This document shows, in pieces, positions 8,970-19,352 of a stretch of 64,000 nucleotides of DNA; position 1 is the first letter of the stretch, and each line of letters starts with the position of its first letter. The position numbers and the translations under genes are program-made. The notes below the pieces were generated by a model. It made no database searches. It was not told where the DNA came from and worked only from the letters and a program-made list of their open reading frames with translations. The DNA is from Cordia subcordata (taxonomy: Eukaryota; Streptophyta; Magnoliopsida; Boraginales; Cordiaceae): contig JAPTOF010000007.1 in assembly GCA_028554755.1 (NCBI GenBank), positions 17,717,001-17,781,000 on the forward strand, given 5' to 3'.

Positions 8970-11900
8970 GTTAGTCTTGCTTAAGCTTCTTGTGTAACCC
9001 TCTTAATTTTGCGTCCTTTTCCCTTTCCCATTTATGCTGTTTATGTCTCTGTTAAACTTTTGATAGGATCCACCACTTATGACAGAAGACATGCATGAAG
9101 AACGGCTCCAGGCTGTTGAAGCATTTGGTGATTCATTTGTAAGCTCAGGACTTGATGCAAAATTTTCTTTCAGCAATAATACTTGATTATTATTTTCAAG
9201 ATATCATTATATTTGAGGGATATGTGCATGAGATGGAAAATTGTTCAGTGAAAAGCTTTTCAACTGCTGGCGGGGGAAAATATCTGGTAACTTGGTCATA
9301 GTCTCCGTGCATCTCTCTAATTGTTCATCCATATTTTTGTTATTTCATTAAAAGTGAACATTCCTCCACTTTGCTTATTAATCTTTAGGTGAAAATGTTT
9401 AAAGAACTTGCATAGAGGTGAGAAACCTGTCTATTTCTTATTTGAAGATTTACAAGTTGTACAAATTCTTTCATAGACAGAATTACTTGCAGGCCTTAGA
9501 GAGTGAAATAAAATAGAAGCTTTCATATTATAACTATATGTATATGTGCGTACACACATAAGTTATGAGTGTGTACACACAGACACGGTATAAAATTTTT
9601 CATATTATACATTTTCCATGGACCTAGTCAGAGATGATTGAAGGTAAGATCTTTGTGTTGGATAAAATAAAACCCTGGCCAACTTACGGGAATAGCTGAA
9701 TAGCTAAGGTAAACTTAACTCTGCGGTTCAGCTTGCCTTCTTTACATCCTAGCTAAATAATTAGTCAAACCATTTTTTTTTGGGGGCCTGTTCAACTGTG
9801 CAGATTCTATTTCTAGAAATGAATGGCTGAAGGAGAGATGCATGTAACAATGAATGATGTAGCTCGTCCTGCTTGAATTGAACGTGCTCTTAATAGGTAT
9901 AGCTGAATAGCTAAGCTGAACTTATTCATGTGGTTCAGCTTGCCGATTTTATATCCTAGCTAAATAATTAGTCCAAACATTTCTTTGGGGCCTGTTCAAC
10001 TGTGCAATTCTATTTATGAAGATGAATTGTGGAGCAGAGATGCATATAACAATGAATGATGTGGCTGCCCCAGCTTGAGTTGAACATACCTTTACTGTTT
10101 GCTAAATATCACTATCACCTTCTCATACTAAACTAGGATATAACTTGAAATTTGGTCAACTGAAGAGGCCTGTGGTTTTGAAATTTTGCCAGGCAGATTC
10201 TGTTTCTAGAAATGAATGGTGGTAGGAGAGATGCATGTAATAATGAATGATGTAGCTCGTCCTACTTGAGCATACTTTTAACAGTAATAGCTGAATAACT
10301 AAGCTGAACTTATTCATGTGGTTCAGCTTGCCGATTTTACATCCTAGCTAAATAATTAGTCAACATTTCTTTGGCACCTGTTCAACTGTGCAATTCTATT
10401 TATGAAGATGAATGGTGGAAGGAGAGATGCATATATCAATGAATGATATAGCTACCGCAGCTTGAGTTGAGCACACTTCTACTGTTTGCTAAATATCAAT
10501 ATCACCTTCTCATAATAAACTAGGATATAGCTCGAAAATATTTTTGGTCAACTGAAGAGGCCCCTGGTTCTAAATTTCGCTAGCTGTAATATAAATAAAG
10601 GTCATTCCAGGAGAATGCTGCCCTATTTCACTCATGAAAATAAAATCTAACTAATCCTTATCCATCAAGTGGAGTTCGTTATATGATTTGATGATGAAAC
10701 TCATTCCCACTGATGAGTGTCTCCGTCTAACCCCTCTTAGGTCTCCCTGTGTCCTTGTTTTGGTGACAGGTTGCTCTATTTTATCTGACATACCCAAATA
10801 TACCAATTATACTTCCTCATCTTTTCCTTTGTAGGAGCCTCAGCCTTCCTTTCTCTCCCACGTCATCTCTCATCTTCTTCTTTTTGGTATTGCCACAGAT
10901 TTGTCTTAGCTTTCTAATCTTTGCCACCAAACATCTTCGACGCATATTGGTGTCGCATTGATCAACACTCTGGTCCATTAGCAAAGCGGCTCTTTTAAAT
11001 AACTTGTAATACTTCCCTTTTAAATCTTATAGGTATTTCTGATCATACAAGACTCTTGATGTGCTTCTCCATTATGTTAATCCAGCTCTGATTTTGTGAT
11101 TGACATCAGCATCTGCTGGATCATGACTCAGGTTGTGTCAAATTTTACTTCTGGTCAGGTATTTGACCTAGTCTTGCACTTGCTGAGCTCGATTTCATAT
11201 ACCCCGTCCCACTTAGGGTTGAGGCCCTTCACTAGTAGATATATATTATTGATAAAGCAATGTTCTACCCGTTCCTGCTCATCTTTATACATGTCGTAGC
11301 TTGGTTGCAACTCTCTCTTATCACTGTTTATATGTCACAAAGACCTTTGTACTGTCTCGGTCATATGCCTTTTCCGAGTGAACATACCTCTCTTATCATA
11401 TCTTCTCGTTTTCTTCATACTCTCATCAATCTCTGTAGTGAAAAGATAGCTCCCGTAAATGATTCTTGGTGTGTAAAGCCAGGCTGCTTTAAGAAGTATA
11501 TTCCTTTTCAATCTTCTTTTAATCACCATTTCCTATGATTTTATGGTATGACTCATTACTTAATTCCTATAGTGATTGGGATGATGACTTTTCATATCTA
11601 CACGAGAAACCCAACACAGTTTTCTGGATGTAAGTGGAGTTCCATTCATAAAGAAGTATAAGGAGAATATACAATACGAGGAAGTTTTCCTATTGAATTC
11701 TGGCCATATTACTATAAACAGCAGGGATGGTTTCGGTTGCCGAACATGTAAAGTCAGGGAGAGAATTCCAAGCTGCTATTTCTTTTATGCTACTGGTTCA
11801 AGTCCCATGTCTCATCAATTAGATTATTTGTCACATTTTTTTACTATAAATTTTGGCTTAGGTTCTACCTTTCATGAACCTTTAATTCAACTAAGTTTTG

Positions 11901-14900
11901 CCTACTGTTGTGTTGCAGAGTTTTTCTGCCCAACTCGAGAACGAAATCTTGTCCTCAGGTAATTGTTGAAGAATATTTTGGTTATTAATGTATTTCCTTA
12001 TCTTATGGTATTAAATTAGGCGATAGTCTAGATTAGGTAATTAGTCAAATTGGTTTCCTTATTATTTTAGTTTCCTTAGAATTCTAGTTACCTTATTAGT
12101 CTAGCTTCTAGTCTTGCTCACCAAGTTATCATGCTAATAAATAGGCTCTTCTATTGTATTCATGAAACATCAAGAATTTACAATATAGTCTTTACGAGTA
12201 TTTCTCTTCTAAAGCCACCGTTGGTGGTGGTTCCAACCATCTTCAACACTTTTATATTTTCTCTTTATATTTTATGTTTTATATATTTTCTACATGGTAT
12301 CAGAGCTGCTATCTTGGTGGCCTGTGTTATTGCTATCTCATTGTTTCTATCACTATTCCAGTGCAGTCTTATTTAGACCATTCTGGTCTTGGTCCTTGGT
12401 TTCTTGGTTTTTAGCTTTCGCTTGTATGAGCTTGTAATTCTTGATTCTTGGCTATTCTTGATTTTGTGAGATTTTTGCTTTAGCTTGTTTTGAGCTCAAT
12501 CTCGTTCTTGGTTGTTCTTGGTTTTTGGCATTTCTGCCTATTCTTGGTTCTTGGCTTGTATGAGCACTGTTCCTGGTTGTTCTTGGTTTTTTGCTTGTTT
12601 GAGCATTTATTCTTGGTTCTTGGCTTGTTTGATCATTATTCTTGGTTTCTGGCTCATTTGAGCACCTGTTTTTGGTTTTTGGCTCGTTTGAGCACCTGCC
12701 CTTGGTTTTTTGGCTCGTTTGAGCACTTGTTCAAGGTTTTTGGCATTTATGGTTTTTGGCTCGTTTGAGCACCTGCCCTTGTTTTTTTGGCTCGTTTGAG
12801 CACCTGCCCTTGTTTTTTTGGCTCGTTTAAGCACTCATTCAAGGTTTTTGGCATTCATGGTTCTTGTTCCTGGTAGCTTGTCGTAGATGCACCTTCAAGT
12901 TCAGGTCGCTTTCCAGGTGTTCCAATTTTCTCGTTCTTCCGGTTTTGAGTTTTGACACAGATGAACTCATTACTTGATCAGTTTATTTAACGTTGTGGAC
13001 ATTACTTAGCAATTCGGTTATCAAACTCAAGTTGGTCTCTATTGGACCACTTGAGTTTGAGGGGGGGCTGTTGAAGAATATTTTGGTTATTAATGTATTT
13101 TCTTATCTTATGGTATTAAATTAGACAATAGTTTAGATTAGGTAATTAGTCAAATTGGTTTCCTTATTATTCTAGTTTTATTAGAATTTTAGTTACCTTA
13201 TTAGTTTAGCTTCTCGTCTTGCTAACCAAGTTATCATGCCTATAAATAGGCTTTTCTATTGTATTCATGAAACATCAAGAATTTACAATGTAGTCATTAT
13301 GAGTATTTCTCTTCTAGAGCCACCGTTGATGGTGGCTGCAACCATGTTCAACACTTCCATAGTTTCTCTCCTTATTTTATGTTTGATATATTTTCCACAG
13401 TAATAATTAGTGGATAAGTTTAGTAAGCTTATAGGTTTTGAACTGATAACAGTATTTGACATACACTTTTGTATTCTCTTGTGGGCATTATCTTTTTTCT
13501 CCGACTACAACCAAAGAATCATGGAAGTAGTAATTTGGTAATAATTGGTGAGATATAATGGGTTTGGACGGTTTTATACTCCTTACAATTATCAATCTGG
13601 AATGATCGCCCTATACTTTGTTTTATGGGTTATGGTTCTTACCTTGATGCATTACTGGTTGATTTGGCTTTTAGTTTAATGTAACACTCCTGCACAAGGA
13701 ACCTTTCAGTTGCATTTGTCCTATGAGTAAAGGAGTGTATTTCTATTACTAGTCTGGCATGTCTATTTCTTGTGGATTTATCCTGATATATAACTGTGCA
13801 TCTCTGTGTGTATATTTGAGAAAAGAGAAGAAACTCATAAATGAAGAGCCATACAGCTGTTATCTTTGTAGCCATCTCATGATAATATTCATAAATTAAA
13901 AATTGAAACCACAGCTTTCTCCTCTTTTTTTTCCCTTTTCTTTTCTTTTAATTATTTTTTATTATTTTTTTTAGTTTTTTGTTGTGTTTCTATGCAACAG
14001 CCCAAGTGTATATCTGAGACAGTATTTTTGATGCTGCATAAAGAACACGAAAGCTTAGGTTCTAGATGACCATCAGCACTCGTTATACCTTTTTCCTTTT
14101 CTCCAAGATGCATGTCTCTTAGATGATTGATGGTGGGAGTAAATTCCAGTAATGTTTGCATGCTTTAATGCCTTTTCGAATGAGCTATATTTCAACACTG
14201 TCCCATCATTTCATAGTGTTTGTGTATGGCTTTGGGAAGTTGAAGGTCTTGGTCAATGACTTTGGGCCTAATTGCTTCTCTTCACCTTATGATTGTTCAA
14301 ATGGGGGAGCAGCTTAATGTGAGGGGAAAAAGCATGCCTTATGATTGTTCAAATGGGAGAGTTGCAGCTTAATGTGAGGGGAAAATCATTGTCTAGTATC
14401 AGATTTTTGACCTTTGGTAATGGTAACTATAATTTTCTCTCTGAAAATGTAAGTCTAATCTTTTTGATATTATTGGTGGAGGAAACTGGTTTTGGAGCTT
14501 TGGGCCCCTTGGGATCCGAGTGTGATCTAGAATTGGTGTTTTTTAGCAATGAATCTGAATTTCCTTTGTAGAACTTGTTTTCAGATTCTTTCTTTTTCAA
14601 CAGCGCTTAACTTGTAGTGATTTTGTGCTGATTATCTTCTACACTTCAATCAGACATGTCAGCATTTAAAGCAGCAAATCCAGATGCTGTATTTGAAGAC
14701 TTTATACGATGGCATTCACCCAGAGACTGGGAAACCGATGATAAAATGGAGAGTGGAGTATCTCGAAGTAATATGATGGACAACTTAGAAAATGAGTGGC
14801 CTCCTCGAGGAAGACTTTCAGAGAGGATGTCTGAGAACGGGAATTTGTGGAGAAAGATATGGAACGAGGCACCTGCATTGCCAGCTTCTGAGCAAAAGCC

Positions 14901-17447
14901 ACTTCTTGATCCAAATCGAGAAGGCGAGAAGGTGACCTCTTAGGAGAATACTGATTAATTGTTGTTCTATTGTCTATTGATTGAATTTAGGCAGGCCTGC
15001 TATTTTATTGCTGGTGGAAATTATTTTAATAAGGATGGATCATAATCTTAAGTTGTTGGAACAATGCACCAGATGATACTGACAACATATCTAGTCACAT
15101 GGTAAATGTGCATCAAAAGATTAAAAGAAACGGGACATAACCAATGATATATATTGATATCTCAAACATTATTGAGAAATTTGCTAAAAGATATAAAGAA
15201 AAAGAACCATAATAAGCTGTAAATCTTGACAAATTATTATCTCGGGTTCTCCCCCTTCCCCTGGTCTGTCAGCCTTCTATGAGCATGCACTCAGAAGCGT
15301 AATTTGAAGGCCCATGTTTTAAGCATAAATTTCCTGTTGCAAGCCGTAATTCTGGAACATGCATTATTGTATTCGTAAAATATCCATGACTGCTAATATG
15401 GACTAGCCAGGAGATTGCAGTCACAATTGGTCTTGGTTGAAGTCAAGTCATCACTAGTCTTGCAAGAAAATCAATTTTAGGATTGTAATTTTCTCTGGAC
15501 TGTGAGCACTGGTGACTGGTGTTATTGGTTGAATGCCTGGACTTACATGGCTTGAATTCGTATTCAAGGCAATAGATAGCAAGGTCGTTATTCTGCAGTG
15601 TATGGGAGATTGTTCGGTATTCATGATCGCAAGTTATTTATTGGATCTATATGTCAATGTCCATATTTCCATTGATCATGTGATGCCTCTGTTTTTTGCA
15701 ATTTTACAACGTGGTCATGAAGCAGCCTAAACCAACATTTACCAACAGTAGCATCATATATGTGTGTTTTCGCTTACATTGATGGTGCTAGAGGGTTGCA
15801 TCTGGTTCTTGCAAAGTAGAAAATTCGTGATTATTCTAGGCATGCTTAAGAGGGTGTTTGGCTTGGCTTATTTTGGTGTTTATGAGCACTTAAGAAAAAG
15901 CACCTCTCACATACTTTTCACTATTTGTTGCTTATAAGCCACAAATAAGCATAGCCAAACAGCCTGTAAGTAATTCCATAGCTTGTAAGAGGAAAAACTG
16001 CAAACTGATTGTTATAGATTTCTTCTGTTAAGCAGATAATCTTCTTGATGTAATCCTTCGAACTGTTTTCTATATGGTATGCATTTGCATAAATTTTGTC
16101 TGTCTTGGTGGCTAACAATATGTATCCTCATATTATTCTGATTTGTGAATAAGTTTTATTGTCATCTAATGTGGGGTTGCATAGGTTCTTCATTATCTGG
16201 AGACATTGAGACCGCATCAACTGTTGGAACAAATGGTTTGTACTGCTTTTGGAGCAGCAGCTGATACTTTAAGGAAGACCACATTTGGTAACTTGAAACC
16301 ACTGGCTACCAAATTGGAACAACTGTACCCCACTATGGCATCTATCTTGAAATATTTGCAAGGTACTGATTTTTTATATGGTAGGATGTTTTCATGAAAA
16401 ATGAGCTTTTCTCTCTTTTATCTTTTCAGTTATTTTGAATGAGAGAGTTGAAATTGTCATATATCCAAAATTCTGGGGTACTAATAAGTTCCTTGCGTGT
16501 TGCAGCCAACAATTCTGTTGACAGTGAGGTTATTGATGATCTCAAACGGCTTTGTGTCATTTTTGAACATGTTGAGAAATTACTGACTCTGGCAGCATCT
16601 CTTCACCGCAAGTTTATGCGCGCTCCACGCCTATCTGCAGCCATTTTCAGCGACTTCTATAACCTTTACCTTCCAAAAATAGGAACAGGCACAGTGGGAC
16701 ATGATGTCAAGAAGGTAAAGATCCACCTGACATATCTTCTCTACTTGGCAAAAGTCTATACAAGTTTGATAGTAGCCTTGGTCCTAGTTTGAGATTAGAG
16801 ACTATAAATGACCTCCCATGAGACTATGGTAAGTCAGTCTGGGGTTTCGGTAAGGTAAATTTTACCACCTCCTCGTGGGGTGCATGCCCTTTTTAACGAA
16901 GGGTGTCATCTAAAATCCTGACTTTTGTGGAGTAGCTATCTTGTTGAGAATGTTGGAATTGCCTTTAGGACTCAATCCAAGTGTACCACTAGCACCTGTG
17001 TGATAGATGCATGTGCGCAATCATTTGTTTCCCCCTTTATTTTCTCTTCGTGATGCTCATTACTTTGCGCCTGACAAGTTTTGGCTGCCATTCACACACG
17101 ATCTCTTGTTATCTCCACTGATCTTTCTCATCTCTTTGTACTTCGAGTAGGAATCCATTAAGAAGCAAGCAGTGAAGGGACAAGAAAGAGAGGTGGTGGC
17201 AAGCATGTTTACACCCCCCACAGCTAACCAGTCATGGAGGAAGGTTTTGAGCATGGGGAATCTCCTCAATGGCCATGAACCAATTCTAAGAGAAATCATA
17301 TTCTCTAAACGTGATCATGTGAGTGGAAGTTATTATGCTGCTTTGACTCCTAAAGATTATCAACAAGAAATAGAAACATATAGAATGTATATTTGTGGAA
17401 CTTCAAATGATCTCCGTGTGGCTCTGGCCATTGCCTCCTGTGACTAA
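8789..17447 (+). CDS. RAB3GAP1: Rab3 GTPase-activating protein catalytic subunit, 3' part (seven exons)
   Basis: The family forms, with the non-catalytic subunit RAB3GAP2, a complex acting on small Rab GTPases in membrane traffic; in animals it acts on Rab3 and Rab18. The exons at 8789-8969, 9067-9138, 11919-11958, 14654-14931, 16185-16362, 16506-16714 and 17151-17447 join in frame through GT-AG introns to give about 417 C-terminal residues and a TAA stop. The decisive block spans the third and fourth exons: LSSD, then MSAFKAANPDAVFEDFIRWH and SPRDWE, closely like the animal FKAANPG..LEDFVRWYSPRD motif, which carries the arginine implicated in GAP activity. The end, ALTPKDYQQEIETYRM, aligns with the animal C terminus. 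N-terminal exons are missing; they may lie beyond the copia pile or outside the window. The frame is intact throughout. Confidence 0.93.
9067..9138 (+). CDS. RAB3GAP1: Rab3GAP exon b
   Basis: Twenty-four codons, DPPLMTEDMHEERLQAVEAF and GDSF, between TTGATAG and GTAAGC. The EERLQAVEAFGDS part begins the conserved catalytic-subunit domain. Confidence 0.9.
9690..10575 (+). repeat. Intronic tandem duplication, about 395-bp period
   Basis: The block starting ATAGCTGAATAGCTAAGCTG at about 9900 recurs at about 10294 and runs to a shared end, GTCAACTGAAGAGGCC (about 10157 and 10547). A shorter, more diverged copy of its first half lies at about 9690-9895 (shared TCCTAGCTAAATAATTAGTC and GGCCTGTTCAACTGTGCA). 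No coding potential is seen. Confidence 0.85.
10576..11918. other. Rab3GAP intron, remainder before exon c
   Basis: Nothing was recognised apart from short chance reading frames (11096-11538). The last bases are the acceptor TGTTGTGTTGCAG. Confidence 0.5.
11919..11958 (+). CDS. RAB3GAP1: Rab3GAP exon c (40 bp), donor next to an LTR insertion
   Basis: It encodes SFSAQLENEILSS plus one base. The donor GTAAT at 11959-11963 is also the 5' target duplication of the LTR element starting at 11964, so only the first five intron bases are original here. Confidence 0.9.
11964..12294 (+). repeat. 5' LTR of the intronic non-autonomous element
   Basis: 331 bp, TG...CA ends. It includes a TATA-like ATAAATAGGCTC (about 12136). 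It is paired with 13069-13399 and with the solo LTR at 8005-8335. Confidence 0.93.
12295..12306 (+). promoter_or_regulatory. Primer binding site TGGTATCAGAGC
   Basis: An exact copia-type site complementary to the 3' end of initiator Met tRNA, directly abutting the 5' LTR. Confidence 0.92.
12505..12860 (+). repeat. Degenerate roughly 30-bp tandem repeat inside the element
   Basis: Units resemble TTTTTGGCTCGTTTGAGCAC followed by CTGCCCTTG, repeated about ten times with variation and dropouts. The repeat fills much of the internal region and gives spurious reading frames on both strands. Confidence 0.85.
13069..13399 (+). repeat. 3' LTR of the intronic non-autonomous element
   Basis: 331 bp, preceded by the polypurine tract ending GAGGGGGGGC at 13068 and followed by the target duplication GTAAT. 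Confidence 0.93.
13405..14653. other. Rab3GAP intron after the insertion, with a small tandem duplication
   Basis: Mostly unremarkable intron. At 14284-14330 and 14336-14386 a roughly 50-bp unit starting CCTTATGATTGTTCAAATGG is duplicated in tandem with a small indel. The acceptor is CACTTCAATCAG before 14654. Confidence 0.6.
14654..14931 (+). CDS. RAB3GAP1: Rab3GAP exon d, catalytic motif
   Basis: It carries the best conserved motif of the family, FKAANPDAVFEDFIRWHSPR followed by DWE, and LSERMSENGNLWRKIWNEAP, like the animal LSARMKIPSNMWVEAW block. The exon ends on a codon boundary before GTGACC. Confidence 0.95.
14932..15849. other. Rab3GAP intron, no feature recognised
   Basis: AT-rich intron between exons d and e up to the MITE at 15850. 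Short reading frames here carry no recognisable motif. Confidence 0.5.
15850..15966. mobile_element. Tourist/Harbinger-like MITE, 117 bp
   Basis: Terminal inverted repeats GAGGGTGTTTGGCTTGGC and, on the other strand, CAGGCTGTTTGGC are flanked by the 3-bp target duplication TAA (15847-15849 and 15967-15969). Internal sequence extends the palindrome (GGCTTATTTTGG with ACAAATAAGC). It lies in the intron before exon e. Confidence 0.85.
16185..16362 (+). CDS. RAB3GAP1: Rab3GAP exon e
   Basis: It starts VLHYLETLRPHQLLEQMV, like the animal EKVLHYLAIQKPADL block, and ends at a codon split after its first base, before GTACTG. Confidence 0.93.
16506..16714 (+). CDS. RAB3GAP1: Rab3GAP exon f
   Basis: It encodes a helical segment with DLKRLCVIFEHVEKLLTLAA and SLHRKFMRAPRLSAAIFSDF, ending GHDVKK before GTAAAG. 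The upstream acceptor is TTGCGTGTTGCAG. Confidence 0.92.
17151..17447 (+). CDS. RAB3GAP1: Rab3GAP terminal exon
   Basis: It encodes the last 98 residues, with REVVASMFTPPTANQSWRKV, REIIFSKRDHV and YYAALTPKDYQQEIETYRMY, ending ASCD and TAA at 17445-17447. Confidence 0.93.
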   Translation, partial: ESIKKQAVKGQEREVVASMFTPPTANQSWRKVLSMGNLLNGHEPILREIIFSKRDHVSGSYYAALTPKDYQQEIETYRMYICGTSNDLRVALAIASCD

Positions 17448-17750
17448 ATCAAACATTAGAATGTACACTTTGGAACTAAGCAATTTTTTAAACTTTGATA
17501 ATTATCAATATCCTTATAATTCTAATATTATTTGTGTTTCTTTCCTCTTGAAATGTACTCAAAAGATCGAATTTTTTCCCCTTTTTTGGGCTATCCATTT
17601 GATAGATATTACATCTTTTCGTTATGGATCTATTTACATGCCAGTAGACTTTTGTAGGTCTTATTGACTCTGGAGATGGAACCATTAAGGAGTGTGGTGG
17701 TACTTTTTAGAAATGTATTGAAAAATAAATATAATTCCCCCTAGAAAAAA
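17448..17750 (+). other. Probable 3' UTR of Rab3GAP
   Basis: AT-rich sequence after the stop with a possible poly(A) signal AATAAATATAA near 17725. The actual end was not determined. Confidence 0.5.
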
Positions 17751-19121
17751 TTTACCATATATAAGTGGTAAATTATGAATTATTAATTCTCACTAAAAAA
17801 GAAAATTTGGATCGTCGTAGTTGATTAGTCATTAAAAATTAGGGTTGGTCGTTGACATTGAATTCAATTTTCATCTAAAAAATTGGCAGGATAATTTCTG
17901 GTGTGCATGTCCGTTTTACGTTTAGGTGTTTTTCTTTCCTCTTCGTTTCTTTTCATTCTTTTCTCTTTCTTTTTGCTTTGGAAAATGCTTAAAGCACGAA
18001 CGAGATTTTGTAATTGGGAATGATGACTGCGGATCAATTTGATCTAATTGTAAAATTTTAACTGTTGAACTAATAGAGTTTTAGTTACAAGCGTCGTTGA
18101 ATAGCAATGATTGATTGGTTTTGAACTTTTAACTATTTTTAAAATAATGTTGAGTTTTAAAAAAATATGGAGGTGTATTTTAGAAGCAAATGGGAAAGAG
18201 AAATAGCTTCCAAAGCTTTGCAATTTCTTTCTTTTCAATTTTAACTAAAAATATTTTCAAAAATAAACAAAATAAATTAACTTCACAATATATGTGAAGA
18301 GCAAACTTCCATTTTACATTTTACAATAGCTCCAAGCTAGCTGGTAAAACATAATAAAAGAAAGTCTACATTTCAATAAACTGAGACACTTGTCTGTGCC
18401 TGTTCAGTGTTTAGGTCTAGGGTTTCCCTGTGATTGGGCCAGTTATTTATTGGGCCTTGGTGTCTGTTCAGTGTTCGGGCTTTGTCCATATGGTTTGTCT
18501 TCTGTTTATCATGCCAATGGGCTTTGGATGTGTTTGTTTTTATTTGGTGTCTATCAAGTCTTTTTCGGGCTTGATTTAGAGTCTGATTACCTTGCTTTTA
18601 GACACTATAAATGCTTTTTGTGAATTTAAAAGTTGAAACTAATTTATTTGAAAATTTTTTAAAAATGTTTTTACATAAAAGCCAAAACTGAAAAAAACCT
18701 GAAAAACTAGGAACGCGAAATTAGAGCTTTTTGAAAAGCTGTTACTGTATCATGTCAGAATTTTTTTTTCTTTTCTCAAAAATACCAATTCATAATTTTA
18801 AAATTTTAATATTGTCCTCAAAATAATTAAAAGCTCAATTTTTAAAATATCATGTCAAATAATTAACGATTTTTATTTAATAACATTTTTAATCAAAACT
18901 TTACTGATAAAAGTTTTATGGCTATAATATTTTTTCTTATTTAACGGGACAAAAAAAAAAAGAAAAAAGAAAAAGCGGAGACACCATTGACGTTTATTAT
19001 TGGAATTTTTTAACTTATTTGGTTTTTTCTTGGAACCTTTTGGGTGTGATGTGATGTGATATTCCTTTAGTATGAGATCTTTAGAAATTGATGCGTTCAC
19101 GGAACAATGCGCAATTTGAGA
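17751..19121. other. Intergenic, no feature recognised
   Basis: AT-rich sequence with homopolymer runs. A less AT-rich patch at 18390-18620 reads as a chance 77-codon frame without motifs and may be an old repeat fragment. Confidence 0.4.
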
Positions 19122-19136
19122 ATGACAGCAGGTTTT

Positions 19137-19337
19137 TTTTTTAAAAGGGTTAACCAAAGGAGAACTCTTTTTTCACCTGGCCAGAGGCTCCTTAACTAGG
19201 CGGGAGGTTAATCGAGGGATGTACGTGAGTGGCGGTACGGGGAAGAGACCAATGGGCGTGGAAATCCGATATGACCGTAATATTTCGGTGAATCGCGCCA
19301 CACGACTCGATCGCGTTGTCGAGTGTCTCCACCCTGC
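19137..19337 (-). mobile_element. GC-richer retroposed segment with 15-bp target duplications
   Basis: ATGACAGCAGGTTTT occurs at 19122-19136 and 19338-19352 and brackets about 200 bp that are markedly richer in G and C than the surroundings. Next to the left copy is a run of T, which is a poly(A) tail for a minus-strand insert. Long duplications plus a tail are the signature of LINE-driven retroposition. The inserted body (CGCGATTCACCG and GTGTGGCGCG on the minus strand) could be a 5'-truncated LINE or a retrocopy of another RNA; it was not identified. Confidence 0.8.
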
Positions 19338-19352
19338 ATGACAGCAGGTTTT

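Larger units (their letters stand above)
11964..13399 (+). mobile_element. Complete non-autonomous LTR retrotransposon (1.44 kb) in a Rab3GAP intron
   Basis: The element has 331-bp LTRs (11964-12294 and 13069-13399) beginning TGTTGAAGAATATTTTGG and ending TATTTTCTACA or TATTTTCCACA. A primer site TGGTATCAGAGC follows the first LTR, a purine tract TTTGAGGGGGGGC precedes the second, and perfect 5-bp target duplications GTAAT flank it (11959-11963 and 13400-13404). The internal 774 bp encode no Gag or Pol and are largely a minisatellite-like run, so it needs a helper copia element. The two LTRs differ at several sites, so it is not very recent. It lies in the sense orientation of the gene, directly after the donor of exon c. 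Confidence 0.95.

Noticed and set aside
11096..11538. Small reading frames within the Rab3GAP intron as a nested gene
   Set aside because: They overlap on both strands, have low-complexity hydrophobic translations and show no domain.
12490..12834. Repetitive reading frames on both strands with WFLAHLSTC or AQTSQKNK repeats
   Set aside because: They come from the roughly 30-bp repeat inside the non-autonomous LTR element. No start context or homology supports a protein.
12505..12860. CRISPR-like spaced repeats
   Set aside because: Repeats are degenerate and directly adjoining, lie inside a plant LTR element, and have no unique spacers or cas genes.
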